From positions 12,594 to 23,429 of the forward strand of contig PMCE01000116.1 in assembly GCA_003154025.1 (NCBI GenBank): a DNA stretch of 10,836 nt, written 5' to 3'. The stretch is from Syntrophaceae bacterium (GTDB taxonomy: Bacteria > Desulfobacterota > SM23-61). Below the pieces are notes generated by a model. It searched no databases and had not been told where the DNA came from. It worked only from the letters and a program-made list of their open reading frames with translations. Each line of letters starts with the position of its first letter. Positions within the stretch are counted from its first letter, which is position 1. A program made the translations under genes and the position numbers. Below, in pieces: positions 1-6,852 of this stretch.

Positions 1-558
1 TCCTCCTCCCTTGAGGCGGGAGAGGTGCTTCCGCAGGGTGTTGATCTCTTGAATGGTGGCTCCGCAGGAAAGGAGCTGATTGGTGGTCGCCTGTTTCTCC
101 GCCAGGGTGATCCCTTCTACCGGGAGGGGGAGGAGGGCAGACCCGCCGCCGGAGATGACAAAGATGACCAAGTCCTTCTCGGTGAGAGGACTCAACATCC
201 TGACCATCTCCCTCGCCCCTTCCAGGCCTTTTTCATCGGGCAGGGGATGGCCGGCTTCCTGGATCCGGATTCTTTTCAATCGCTGGGAATGCCCGTACTT
301 CACGTTAATCAAACCGTTGGCGATCCGGGTTCCTAGAATTTTCTCCAGGTTCACGGCCATGGCCGCCGAAGCTTTCCCGGTCCCGGCCACAAAAATTCTC
401 TCATATTGGGAAAGTGGGAACTTCCGCTCTCCAATGCGCAGGACCTTGTTTTGCAGGGAAACCTGCAAGGAGAGGAGTTTCTGCGGGTCGGCGGCGTGAA
501 CAGCATGGAGGAATATCTTCTTAGCATCCCTCCGGAGCGGGTCTAAGCTTCTTTTCAC
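1..558 (-). CDS. gckA: Glycerate 2-kinase (MOFRL/DUF4147 family), N-terminal part, cut by the window edge
   Basis: This is the first 186 codons of a glycerate kinase of the GckA/TtuD type, which phosphorylates D-glycerate to 2-phosphoglycerate in the cytoplasm and feeds it into lower glycolysis. Visible family motifs are GTGKAS (59-64), EAGHPLPDEKG (101-111), the glycine-rich phosphate-binding stretch ISGGGSALL (135-143) and NTLRKHLSRLKGG (173-185). These cover the N-terminal DUF4147 domain. The C-terminal MOFRL domain lies outside the window, and full family length is usually about 420-450 residues. The start is GTG at 558, preceded by a GGGAGGAA ribosome site about 5 bases upstream; an ATG slightly upstream is in another frame. 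The gene begins 30 bases after the glmS stop on the same strand, so it is probably co-transcribed with glmS. The family call is firm; the exact substrate (glycerate versus hydroxypyruvate-pathway variants) is inferred. Confidence 0.9.
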   Translation of the reverse strand, partial: MKRSLDPLRRDAKKIFLHAVHAADPQKLLSLQVSLQNKVLRIGERKFPLSQYERIFVAGTGKASAAMAVNLEKILGTRIANGLINVKYGHSQRLKRIRIQEAGHPLPDEKGLEGAREMVRMLSPLTEKDLVIFVISGGGSALLPLPVEGITLAEKQATTNQLLSCGATIQEINTLRKHLSRLKGGG

Positions 559-588
559 CGGTTCCTCCCATTCAGGTTTAAAACCAGC

Positions 589-2418
589 TCATTCTACGGT
601 TACGCTTTTGGCCAAGTTTCTGGGTTGGTCTACATCGGTCCCTTTGAGAACCGCCACGTTATAAGCCAAGAGCTGCAAGGGAACGGTCAAGAGAATTGGG
701 GTCAGGAAAGGATGGGTCTCCGGGACAAGAAGGGTATCTCGAGCCTTGGAGGATACCTCCTGGCAGGAAGGATTGGTCAGGGCAATGACTTTCCCGTCCC
801 GCGCCCGGACTTCTTCGATGTTGCTCAAAATTTTGTCATAGGTCTGTCCTTTGGGGGCCAAGACCACCACCGGCATGTCCTCATCGATCAAGGCAATCGG
901 CCCGTGCTTCATCTCCCCGGCGGGATATCCCTCGGCGTGGATGTAGGAAATCTCCTTCAGCTTCAGAGCCCCCTCCAGGGCGATCGGGTAGTTTATTCCC
1001 CGTCCCAGGTAGAGGAAGTCGCGGGCGTACATATATTTTTTGGCCAAGGCTTCGATCTGGGAATTCAGATCCAACGCCTGCTGGACATGGTGGGGAACCT
1101 TCAGCAGTTCTTCCAGCATCTCTTTGATGGCCTGATGTCCGAGAGCTTCCCGGGTTTCGGCCAAGTAGAGAGCCAGCAGAAAGAGTCCCACCAGCTGGGT
1201 GGTGAAGGCTTTGGTGGAGGCGACCCCAATTTCCGGGCCGGCATGGGTGTAAAAGACGCCGTCCGATTCCCGTGCCAGGCTGCTGTCCACCACGTTGCAG
1301 ATGGAAAGGGTCGGCATCCCTTTCCGCCTTCCTTCCCGGAAAGCTGCCAGGGTGTCCGTAGTCTCCCCCGACTGGGAGATGGCCACCAGAAGATCATGGG
1401 GCCCGACGATGGGATCCCGGTAGCGGAACTCGGAACCCAGGTCGACCTCCGTGGGAATCCGGCTTAGCCCCTCGATCATGAACTTTCCCACCAGGGCGGC
1501 ATGGTAAGAGGTCCCGCAGGCCACGATGCACACCCGGTGGATATCCTTGACGGTCTTAGCGCCCAACCCCGACTTTTCCAAGAAGACCTTGCCTTCCTCC
1601 AGCGAGACGCGACCCCGCACCGTATCCGCCAAGGCCCGGGGTTGCTCGAAGATCTCCTTGAGCATGAAGTGCTTGTAGCCGCCCTTCTCCGCGGTCACGG
1701 GGTCCCACAGGATCTCTTTGGGAGCCCGCTGCCGGCTCTCCCCCCCCAGGGTGCTGATCCGGTGTCTCTTCGCCTGGACGACGGCCATCTCCCCGTCTTC
1801 CAGAAAGATCATCTTCCGCGTGTAAGGAAGGATGGCCGGAATATCGGAGGCAATAAAATGATCCTTCTCCCCCAGGCCTAAGATGAGGGGGCTTTCCTTG
1901 CGCGCGGCAATGAGTTTATCCTTCTCCCCTTCGTAAAGGACGGCGATGGCGTAAGATCCCTGGACCTGGAGAAGAGCCTGCCGTACCGCCTCTTCAAATT
2001 TCTCTCCTTTGAACAGGTACCTCTGGATGAGGTGGCAGAGGATCTCCGTGTCCGTTTCGGATTTAAAAGTATGGCCTTCGCCGGTCAGAATATTTTTCAG
2101 CGCCAAATAATTTTCAATGATGCCGTTGTGGACGACTGCCACCCCCCCGGCCTTATGGGGATGGGCGTTGCTCTCCGAGGGTTTTCCGTGGGTAGCCCAA
2201 CGCGTGTGGCCAATCCCCAGGCCTCCGTCAAAATGCTCTCCCTCGATCTTGCGCTCCAGTTCCTTGAGCTTTCCCAAGGCGCGCCGGATCACGACCTTTC
2301 CCTCATGGAAGAGCGCGATCCCGGCGGAGTCATACCCCCGGTACTCCAGCCGACGCAGTCCTTCCAGGAGCACTTCCTTGGTGTCTCGCGGACCGATGTA
2401 TCCGATGATTCCGCACAT
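589..2418 (-). CDS. glmS: Glutamine--fructose-6-phosphate aminotransferase (isomerizing)
   Basis: GlmS converts fructose-6-phosphate plus glutamine to glucosamine-6-phosphate and glutamate, the committed step to UDP-GlcNAc. The protein is 609 residues, the same length as E. coli GlmS. The N-terminal class II glutaminase domain starts MCGIIGY, with Cys2 as the nucleophile once Met is removed. It also has GHTRWATHG (70-78), HNGI (97-100) and the ETDTE loop (121-125). The sugar isomerase half has two SIS domains, with CGTSYHA (301-307), SQSGETTDT (348-356) and ASTKAFT (400-406). The C-terminal tail is LAKSVTVE, whose lysine (604 here) matches the Schiff-base Lys603 of the E. coli enzyme. All key residues are present, so it should be active. 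The ATG has only a modest AAGGG-type ribosome site. It lies downstream of glmU, separated by a 234-base repeat-containing spacer. No glmS ribozyme was recognised. Confidence 0.98.
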   Translation of the reverse strand: MCGIIGYIGPRDTKEVLLEGLRRLEYRGYDSAGIALFHEGKVVIRRALGKLKELERKIEGEHFDGGLGIGHTRWATHGKPSESNAHPHKAGGVAVVHNGIIENYLALKNILTGEGHTFKSETDTEILCHLIQRYLFKGEKFEEAVRQALLQVQGSYAIAVLYEGEKDKLIAARKESPLILGLGEKDHFIASDIPAILPYTRKMIFLEDGEMAVVQAKRHRISTLGGESRQRAPKEILWDPVTAEKGGYKHFMLKEIFEQPRALADTVRGRVSLEEGKVFLEKSGLGAKTVKDIHRVCIVACGTSYHAALVGKFMIEGLSRIPTEVDLGSEFRYRDPIVGPHDLLVAISQSGETTDTLAAFREGRRKGMPTLSICNVVDSSLARESDGVFYTHAGPEIGVASTKAFTTQLVGLFLLALYLAETREALGHQAIKEMLEELLKVPHHVQQALDLNSQIEALAKKYMYARDFLYLGRGINYPIALEGALKLKEISYIHAEGYPAGEMKHGPIALIDEDMPVVVLAPKGQTYDKILSNIEEVRARDGKVIALTNPSCQEVSSKARDTLLVPETHPFLTPILLTVPLQLLAYNVAVLKGTDVDQPRNLAKSVTVE

Positions 2419-2449
2419 TTTTGACGCCCTTTCTTTGGCACAGAGGAGC

Positions 2450-2642
2450 TAAATTCAAATCCCAAGCACCAATCCCGCGAAACGCGGGACCAAATTTCAA
2501 ATAAAATCCCAAAAGCCAATCTTCAATGTCCCAAACACCTATGTTTCGGATTTTGAATTTGGAAATTGGTTTTTGCTTGGACTTTGGTGCTTGTTATTTG
2601 GTGCTTCAAATTAAATCTCTGCGGTCTCTGCGATCTCTGGGG
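2450..2642. repeat. Composite intergenic repeat between glmU and glmS
   Basis: The spacer is AT-rich and built from recurring words unlike the flanking genes. CAAGCACCAA (2463-2472) is exactly inverted as TTGGTGCTTG at 2584-2593, and again as TTGGTGCTT at 2598-2606. Words of the types AAATTCAAATCCCAA and AATTTGGAAATTGG alternate between the two arms. The end next to glmU carries three imperfect 9-base tandem units, TCTCTGCGG (2616-2624), TCTCTGCGA (2625-2633) and TCTCTGGGG (2634-2642). The whole could fold as a long imperfect inverted repeat. Similar CAAGCACCAA-type and CTCTGCG-type spacers are, from memory, dispersed in deltaproteobacterial genomes. I see no open reading frame of note here. 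Confidence 0.65.
2473..2489. repeat. Perfect 7-bp GC hairpin inside the intergenic repeat
   Basis: TCCCGCG (2473-2479), loop AAA, then CGCGGGA (2483-2489) forms a perfect 7-bp stem. It is GC-rich in an otherwise AT-rich spacer. No T-run follows on either strand, so it is not a classical intrinsic terminator. It may be a structural core of the repeat or a processing/stability element in the glmU-glmS transcript. Confidence 0.6.
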
Positions 2643-2652
2643 TGAATAATTA

Positions 2653-4014
2653 TTATTTGGAACGCTTACGGTAATGGACCTGTTTGCCCCGGGCCACCGC
2701 CAGCGTATCCGGGGGCACCTGTTTGGTGATGGTCGATCCCGCCCCGATGACGGAGTTCCGTTCGATCTTGACGGGAGCTACAAGGGCCGTATTGCTTCCG
2801 ATGAAGACCCCATCTTCGATGACTGTGGGATGCTTCTTTTGCCCGTCATAATTGCAAGTGATGGTCCCGGCGCCGACGTTGATCTTCTCTCCCAAGGTGG
2901 CATCCCCGATGTAGGTGAGGTGATTGGCCTTGGTCCCTTTGCCGATGACCGATTTCTTGACCTCTACAAAGTTACCGATCCGCGAGCCTTCCCGCAGAAG
3001 GGTCCCGGGGCGCAGATGGGCAAAGGGCCCCACCTCGACATGATCTTCAATCCTGCACTCCGAGATGACCGAAGAGGCTTTGATCGTTACCTGATTCCCC
3101 GCCTGGGTGTTGGCGATCTTGCAGCCCGGTTCGATCAAACAGCCAATCCCAAAAGAAGTTTTTCCCAGCAGGTGGCAATTCGGATGAATGACCGAATCCC
3201 GGCCGATCTTCACTTCCCGGTCGATGTAGGTAGTCTCCGGGTCGATGAGGGTCACCCCTTCCAGCATATGCTCCTCGGCAATCTTTTTCCTGAGGTACTG
3301 GTTGGCTCTGGCCAGTTCCACCCGGTTATTGATCCCCATCACTTCCAGCGAATCTTCCACCCGAAAGGGAAGGACTTTTTTCTTCTCCGAACTGGCCCGG
3401 GCGACGATATCCGTGAGATAATATTCTTTTTGGGCGTTCTGGGGGGTTACCTGAGAAAGGGCGGAGAATAGAAAGTCGGAATCCACGCAGTAGATGCCGG
3501 TATTGATCTCGGAAATCTTTTCTTCTCCCGGCTTTAGATCCTTATCTTCCGTAATCCGCCAGAGGGAGCCATCGTCATTCCGCAAGATACGGCCATAGCC
3601 CCGGGGGTTCTGCAGCTCGACGGTCATGACGGAGAGTGCCGCTTGACGCGCCTGGTGCGATGTAAGGAACCTGCCCACCGTCGCCTCGGTGAGCAAAGGG
3701 ACATCCCCCGAGAGAATCAGGACTCTTCCCTGGAAACCCTGGAGAGCCGGTTTTGCGGCCAGAACGGCGTGTCCCGTACCCAGCTGCTCTTTCTGGAGGG
3801 CGAAACTCACATCATCGGCTTTGAACTTTTCCTGAATCAGGTCGGCTTGAAAACCCACCACGATGACAAGACGTTCTGGTTTCAGGCTTCGGGCCAAATC
3901 CAGGGAGTAGGAGAGCATCGCACTGCCGGCAACAGGATGGAGCACCTTCACAAGATCCGATTTCATCCGCGTGCCTTTGCCCGCGGCCAGAATCACGACA
4001 GCCAGCTCATCCAA
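2653..4014 (-). CDS. glmU: Bifunctional UDP-GlcNAc pyrophosphorylase / glucosamine-1-phosphate N-acetyltransferase
   Basis: GlmU acetylates glucosamine-1-phosphate with acetyl-CoA and then couples it to UTP, giving UDP-GlcNAc for peptidoglycan and LPS. The N-terminal nucleotidyltransferase domain has LAAGKGTRM (9-17), KVLH (23-26), LGTGHA and SGDVPLL. The C-terminal half is a left-handed beta-helix of hexapeptide repeats with the acetyltransferase signatures HLRPGT, KANHLTYIGDA (matching the catalytic histidine region) and NYDG. The reading frame could open at ATG 4059, giving 468 residues. I chose the TTG at 4014 (453 residues; E. coli has 456). It gives the usual N-terminus just before LAVVILAAGKG, it has an AGGAAGG ribosome site, and the ATG overlaps the promoter -10 box and would lie upstream of the transcript start. 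First gene of the glmU-glmS-glycerate kinase block. Confidence 0.96.
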   Translation of the reverse strand: MDELAVVILAAGKGTRMKSDLVKVLHPVAGSAMLSYSLDLARSLKPERLVIVVGFQADLIQEKFKADDVSFALQKEQLGTGHAVLAAKPALQGFQGRVLILSGDVPLLTEATVGRFLTSHQARQAALSVMTVELQNPRGYGRILRNDDGSLWRITEDKDLKPGEEKISEINTGIYCVDSDFLFSALSQVTPQNAQKEYYLTDIVARASSEKKKVLPFRVEDSLEVMGINNRVELARANQYLRKKIAEEHMLEGVTLIDPETTYIDREVKIGRDSVIHPNCHLLGKTSFGIGCLIEPGCKIANTQAGNQVTIKASSVISECRIEDHVEVGPFAHLRPGTLLREGSRIGNFVEVKKSVIGKGTKANHLTYIGDATLGEKINVGAGTITCNYDGQKKHPTVIEDGVFIGSNTALVAPVKIERNSVIGAGSTITKQVPPDTLAVARGKQVHYRKRSK

Positions 4015-4023
4015 AATTTTCTT

Positions 4024-4030
4024 CCTTCCT
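4024..4030 (-). promoter_or_regulatory. Ribosome binding site deciding the glmU TTG start
   Basis: AGGAAGG on the minus strand ends 9 bases before the TTG at 4014-4012. The upstream ATG at 4059 has only AAGGGG about 12 bases away. Together with the promoter position this favours the TTG. Confidence 0.7.
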
Positions 4031-4057
4031 AAGCCCTTGATGGGACTCGATAATTTC

Positions 4058-4085
4058 ATTATAGAAGAACCCCTTAGCCAGTCAA
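4058..4085 (-). promoter_or_regulatory. Sigma70-type promoter of glmU
   Basis: On the minus strand TTGACT (4085-4080) is followed by a 16-base spacer and a perfect TATAAT (4063-4058). This is the best promoter match in the window. The predicted transcript start is near 4051. That leaves a leader of roughly 37 bases containing AGGAAGG before the TTG start of glmU. The ATG at 4059-4057 shares its first two bases with the -10 box, so it cannot start translation on this transcript. Confidence 0.8.
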
Positions 4086-4262
4086 GGTTTTTCTCTTTTT
4101 AAATCATCGGGTTAATAGGGGCTATTTGGGAGTATCTATTAATCCTTTTCGTCCACCGGAAAGATTTTCTTTACCCGAGATTCGTCCGTGTTCGAGGATT
4201 TTCCAGGAAGCTGTCACCCCTTCCTAGTTACCGTTCCCCCATGCGGCCGGCAGCTTTTCATC

Positions 4263-4291
4263 TTGACAGGAGGAAGAAAAGAATTGAGAAT
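4263..4291 (+). promoter_or_regulatory. Candidate promoter of the phosphotransferase/kinase fusion gene
   Basis: A perfect -35 TTGACA (4263-4268), a 17-base spacer and GAGAAT (4286-4291, 4 of 6 matches to TATAAT). The conventional +1 falls at 4298, the A of an in-frame ATG, so the mRNA could be leaderless. The AGGAGG at 4269-4274 lies in the spacer, too far from that ATG (about 23 bases) to act as its ribosome site. Confidence 0.45.
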
Positions 4292-4297
4292 CTCCTT

Positions 4298-5896
4298 ATG
4301 GAATTTCCATCTCTGGTCACCGCTCTCCAGAATCCTCAAATCTATCCTGAAAAGCCCGTCAAAGTGGATCTGGTGCGAACCCACATCTCGGCCATCTTTC
4401 TGGCCGGGGAGTATGTTTACAAGGTCAAAAAGCCGGTGAACTTCGGGTTTCTCGATTTCACCACCCTGGAAAAACGGAAATTCTACTGCCAGCAGGAAGT
4501 GGACCTGAACCGAAGGCTGGCGGGGGAGGTATACCTGGGGGTGGTGGAAATCCGCGCTCATCAAGGAAGGATCTCCATCGGGGACGGTCCAGGAGAAGTA
4601 ATAGATTACGCCGTCAAAATGAAGCGCCTTCCCCCGAACTGCCAAATGGACCAGTGGCTGGCCAAGGGGGAACTCACCCCTGAGATGGTGGAAAAAATCG
4701 CGGCCAAGATAGCTCACTTTCATGCCCAGGCGGCCACGAATCCGGAGATTTCTTCTTTTGGAGAGATTCAAACCGTGCGTGGAAACGTGGAAGAAAACTT
4801 TGCCCAGACGGAGAAATACGTCGGGCAGGTTATTACTCCGGACCTTTACCGGGAGACGATCGAGGCCAACCGGCTTTTCCTGGAGCGTCAATTCCCCCTT
4901 TTCCAAGGACGCATCCTGCAGGGAAAAATTCGTGACTGCCACGGAGACCTGCACCTGCAGCATATCTGTCTGGGGACAGAGATCGTTATTTTTGACTGCA
5001 TCGAGTTCAACCAGCGCTTCCGCTATTCCGACGTGGCCGCGGACATCGCCTTTCTTCTCATGGACCTGGATTTTCACGGGCACCCCCTTCTCTCTGCGGA
5101 CCTCGCCGCTCATTACCTCGGGGTCACCGAGGACTGGCCTCTCTACCTGCTCCTGGATTTCTACAAGTCCTACCGCGCCTACGTGCGGGCTAAGGTGACT
5201 TCCTTTCGCCTGGATGACCCGAATATTTCCCTTCAGGAAAAAGGGGCGGCCCTGGAAGAAGCCCGGCGGTATTACTCCCTCTCCCATTTCTATGCCCGCC
5301 GGATGAATCGGCCCATCCTCGTAATCACTGGAGGGTTGATGGGCACCGGGAAATCGACCATCGCCCGATCCCTGGCGGAGGCCCTGGGTTGGGAATGGCT
5401 GAGAGTGGACGTTCTCCGCAAAGAACTGGCTCAGGTCTCTCCCCTGGAGCATCGTTTCGAAGCCTTTCAACAGGGAATCTATTCTCCCGATTTTTCGCGC
5501 CAGACCTATGAAGTCCTATTCCATCGGGCTCGAACCCTTCTGGACCAGGGGAAAACGGTCCTCCTCGACGGCTCTTTCAAAAAACAATCGGAACGAAAAG
5601 CCGCTCTGGGTCTGGCGCGAGATGCCCATGCCGATTTTCTCCTGATCGAATGCCAGTGCGCGGATGAAGAAATTCAGAAGCGGATGGCCCAGAGGGCCCA
5701 AGAGAAAAAGGAACCCTCTGACGGGCGGTGGGAGATTTTCGCGGATCAGAAAAAGGACTACGATCGGATGGAAGGGTTCGGGGCCGATCTCCATTTACCC
5801 CTGGATACCGGGCGCCCCCTCAAAGAGTGCGTGGGACGCGTCCTCCAGCATCTCCTCCGGAGCGCTGGACGGAACCTTTCGGTGGCGGGGCCTTAA
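4298..5896 (+). CDS. Fusion of aminoglycoside-phosphotransferase-like domain and P-loop kinase (COG2187 + COG0645 type)
   Basis: A 532-residue two-domain cytosolic protein. The N-terminal half is a protein-kinase-like phosphotransferase fold. It has an early lysine-rich strand (YVYKVKKPV), the catalytic-loop HGDLH (215-219) and the metal-binding IFDCIEF (Asp at 233). The C-terminal third is a zeta-toxin/gluconate-kinase-like P-loop ATPase with Walker A GLMGTGKST (346-354, Lys352). A later LLDGSF fits a Walker-B/acceptor segment. Such fusions are usually annotated 'bifunctional aminoglycoside phosphotransferase/ATP-binding protein'; the physiological substrate is unknown, and aminoglycoside resistance should not be assumed. 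The frame is open from ATG 4241 (551 residues), but that codon has no ribosome site. The ATG at 4298 puts MEFPSLVTALQNP at the N-terminus, where the family normally starts, and fits the candidate promoter. It diverges from glmU and is followed after 83 bases by the TPR lipoprotein gene. Confidence 0.88.
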   Translation: MEFPSLVTALQNPQIYPEKPVKVDLVRTHISAIFLAGEYVYKVKKPVNFGFLDFTTLEKRKFYCQQEVDLNRRLAGEVYLGVVEIRAHQGRISIGDGPGEVIDYAVKMKRLPPNCQMDQWLAKGELTPEMVEKIAAKIAHFHAQAATNPEISSFGEIQTVRGNVEENFAQTEKYVGQVITPDLYRETIEANRLFLERQFPLFQGRILQGKIRDCHGDLHLQHICLGTEIVIFDCIEFNQRFRYSDVAADIAFLLMDLDFHGHPLLSADLAAHYLGVTEDWPLYLLLDFYKSYRAYVRAKVTSFRLDDPNISLQEKGAALEEARRYYSLSHFYARRMNRPILVITGGLMGTGKSTIARSLAEALGWEWLRVDVLRKELAQVSPLEHRFEAFQQGIYSPDFSRQTYEVLFHRARTLLDQGKTVLLDGSFKKQSERKAALGLARDAHADFLLIECQCADEEIQKRMAQRAQEKKEPSDGRWEIFADQKKDYDRMEGFGADLHLPLDTGRPLKECVGRVLQHLLRSAGRNLSVAGP

Positions 5897-5897
5897 C

Positions 5898-5954
5898 TTT
5901 TTCCTCCCGCTTTCCCCTTCCCATCGAGGTCCAGGGGAAAGGCGGGGGGAAAAA
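5898..5954 (+). repeat. Long imperfect hairpin before the TPR lipoprotein gene
   Basis: Positions 5898-5917 (TTTTTCCTCCCGCTTTCCCC) pair with 5934-5954 (GGGGAAAGG...GGGGAAAAA) with one bulge and one G-T pair, around a 16-base loop. A run of six T follows at 5958-5963, three bases after the stem. The T-rich strand is on the upstream side, so this is not a textbook terminator. It could attenuate transcription, stabilise the upstream mRNA, or be a copy of a small dispersed repeat. CCTCCC in the left arm (5903-5908) is also complementary to the GGAGGG of the downstream ribosome site. Confidence 0.55.
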
Positions 5955-5963
5955 CGGTTTTTT

Positions 5964-5970
5964 AGGAGGG
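5964..5970 (+). promoter_or_regulatory. Strong ribosome binding site of the TPR gene
   Basis: AGGAGGG ends 9 bases before the ATG at 5980. It is the strongest Shine-Dalgarno in the window and fixes the start. It can pair with CCTCCC at 5903-5908, which is otherwise part of the hairpin. Confidence 0.8.
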
Positions 5971-5979
5971 TAGTTCCCC

Positions 5980-6741
5980 ATGAGAATTCTATTTCCTATT
6001 CTCTCGTTTCTCACCGGGCTCTTTTTCTTCTCCGGCTGCGGCCCGGATCAAAAAGCCATTCAACAAGCCTCTTACCACTCCGGGCTGGGATACAACCATC
6101 TGCAGCAAGGGGACCCTACCTCTGCCATCCGGGAGCTATACGAGGCGGAAAAGCTGAACCCCAAAGATCCTTCCACTCAGCATGCCCTGGGCATGGCCCT
6201 GAGCGCCAAGGGGAAATATATGGATGCTCTGGAACATTATCGCAAGGCCCTGGAACTGAACCCGAAATATACCGAGGTCCACAACGCCATGGGTGCCACC
6301 TACCTCGAAATGGGCAAATGGGACGAAGCCATCCAGGAGTTCCAAATCGTCTTGAAAGACATTCTGTACCTGACCCCCTTCTTCGTCCACAGCAACCTCG
6401 GCTGGGCCTACTACAAAAAGGGCGATCTGAACAGCGCCATCGACAATTACAAAAAGGCCATCGACATGAAGCCGGATTTCGGCCTAGCCCACTATAACTT
6501 GGGTATTGCCTACCGTGATCGGAAACAGCCGGACCTGGCCCTGGCTGCCTTCCGCCAGGTAACCGCATTGGTCCCCGGACTGTTAGACGGTCATTTTCAG
6601 CTGGGCAAGTTGTATTTTGAGGCGGGGAACAGCGCGGAGGCAAAGAAATCCTTCCAGGAGGTAGTAAAGCTCGCCCCCAAGAGTGAGAGCGGTCAGATGG
6701 CTCAACAATACCTGGACCTCCTGAAGAAATCCGGCAAATGA
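5980..6741 (+). CDS. TPR-repeat lipoprotein (PilW/PilF-like)
   Basis: A 253-residue secreted lipoprotein. The N-terminus is a short charged end plus hydrophobic stretch (residues 4-18) ending in FSGC, so Cys20 is the likely lipidation site. Residue +2 is Gly, not Asp, which by the Gram-negative rule favours the outer membrane. The rest is six consecutive 34-residue TPR units at about 30-63, 64-97, 98-131, 133-167, 168-201 and 202-235. Conserved positions such as ALGMALSAKGKYMDALEHY and NLGWAYYKKGDLNSAIDNY are typical. TPR lipoproteins act as scaffolds, for example the type IV pilus pilotin PilF/PilW, which is close in length and organisation. No pilus genes are nearby, so the specific role is open. 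It follows the kinase fusion gene on the same strand with its own strong ribosome site, and faces the dehydrogenase gene convergently. Confidence 0.92.
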   Translation: MRILFPILSFLTGLFFFSGCGPDQKAIQQASYHSGLGYNHLQQGDPTSAIRELYEAEKLNPKDPSTQHALGMALSAKGKYMDALEHYRKALELNPKYTEVHNAMGATYLEMGKWDEAIQEFQIVLKDILYLTPFFVHSNLGWAYYKKGDLNSAIDNYKKAIDMKPDFGLAHYNLGIAYRDRKQPDLALAAFRQVTALVPGLLDGHFQLGKLYFEAGNSAEAKKSFQEVVKLAPKSESGQMAQQYLDLLKKSGK

Positions 6742-6769
6742 TCGGACTCTCTTCCCTTCCTTCAGAAAA

Positions 6770-6819
6770 GAAAAAGGACGGCCGCGGCGACACCTCAATC
6801 CACCCGTTCGTCCTTCTTC
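6770..6819. terminator. Weak candidate terminator between convergent genes
   Basis: GAAAAAGGACG (6770-6780) and CGTCCTTCTTC (6809-6819) are inverted with one mismatch around a 28-base spacer that contains the palindrome GCCGCGGC (6781-6788). It sits in the 111-base gap between two converging genes and is the only structure I see there. There is no uninterrupted T-run, so efficiency as an intrinsic terminator is doubtful. Confidence 0.35.
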
Positions 6820-6852
6820 CCTTCCCGCCCGGAAGGCCATTCCTCTCCGGGT

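Noticed and set aside
2616..2642. Three 9-base tandem units as a CRISPR-like array or iteron origin
   Set aside because: Units are contiguous without spacers, imperfect and only three in number. There is no cas or replication gene nearby.
2419..2652. Possible glmS ribozyme upstream of glmS
   Set aside because: Spacer length would allow it, but I see none of the conserved pseudoknotted core. The sequence is explained by AT-rich repeat words, and the ribozyme is mainly known from Gram-positive bacteria.
4241..4297. Upstream ATG giving a 19-residue N-terminal extension of the kinase fusion protein
   Set aside because: No ribosome site precedes it, the extension contains the -35 element and is not family-like. 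The frame being open there is the only support.
4214..5470. Long 418-codon open frame antisense to the kinase fusion gene
   Set aside because: It lies wholly opposite a gene with clear domains and motifs. Its translation shows no family features, and such shadows are expected in GC-rich coding DNA.
4241..5896. Antibiotic (aminoglycoside) resistance gene
   Set aside because: The domain resembles aminoglycoside phosphotransferases only at fold and motif level. The fusion with a P-loop kinase and chromosomal housekeeping context argue for a metabolic enzyme.
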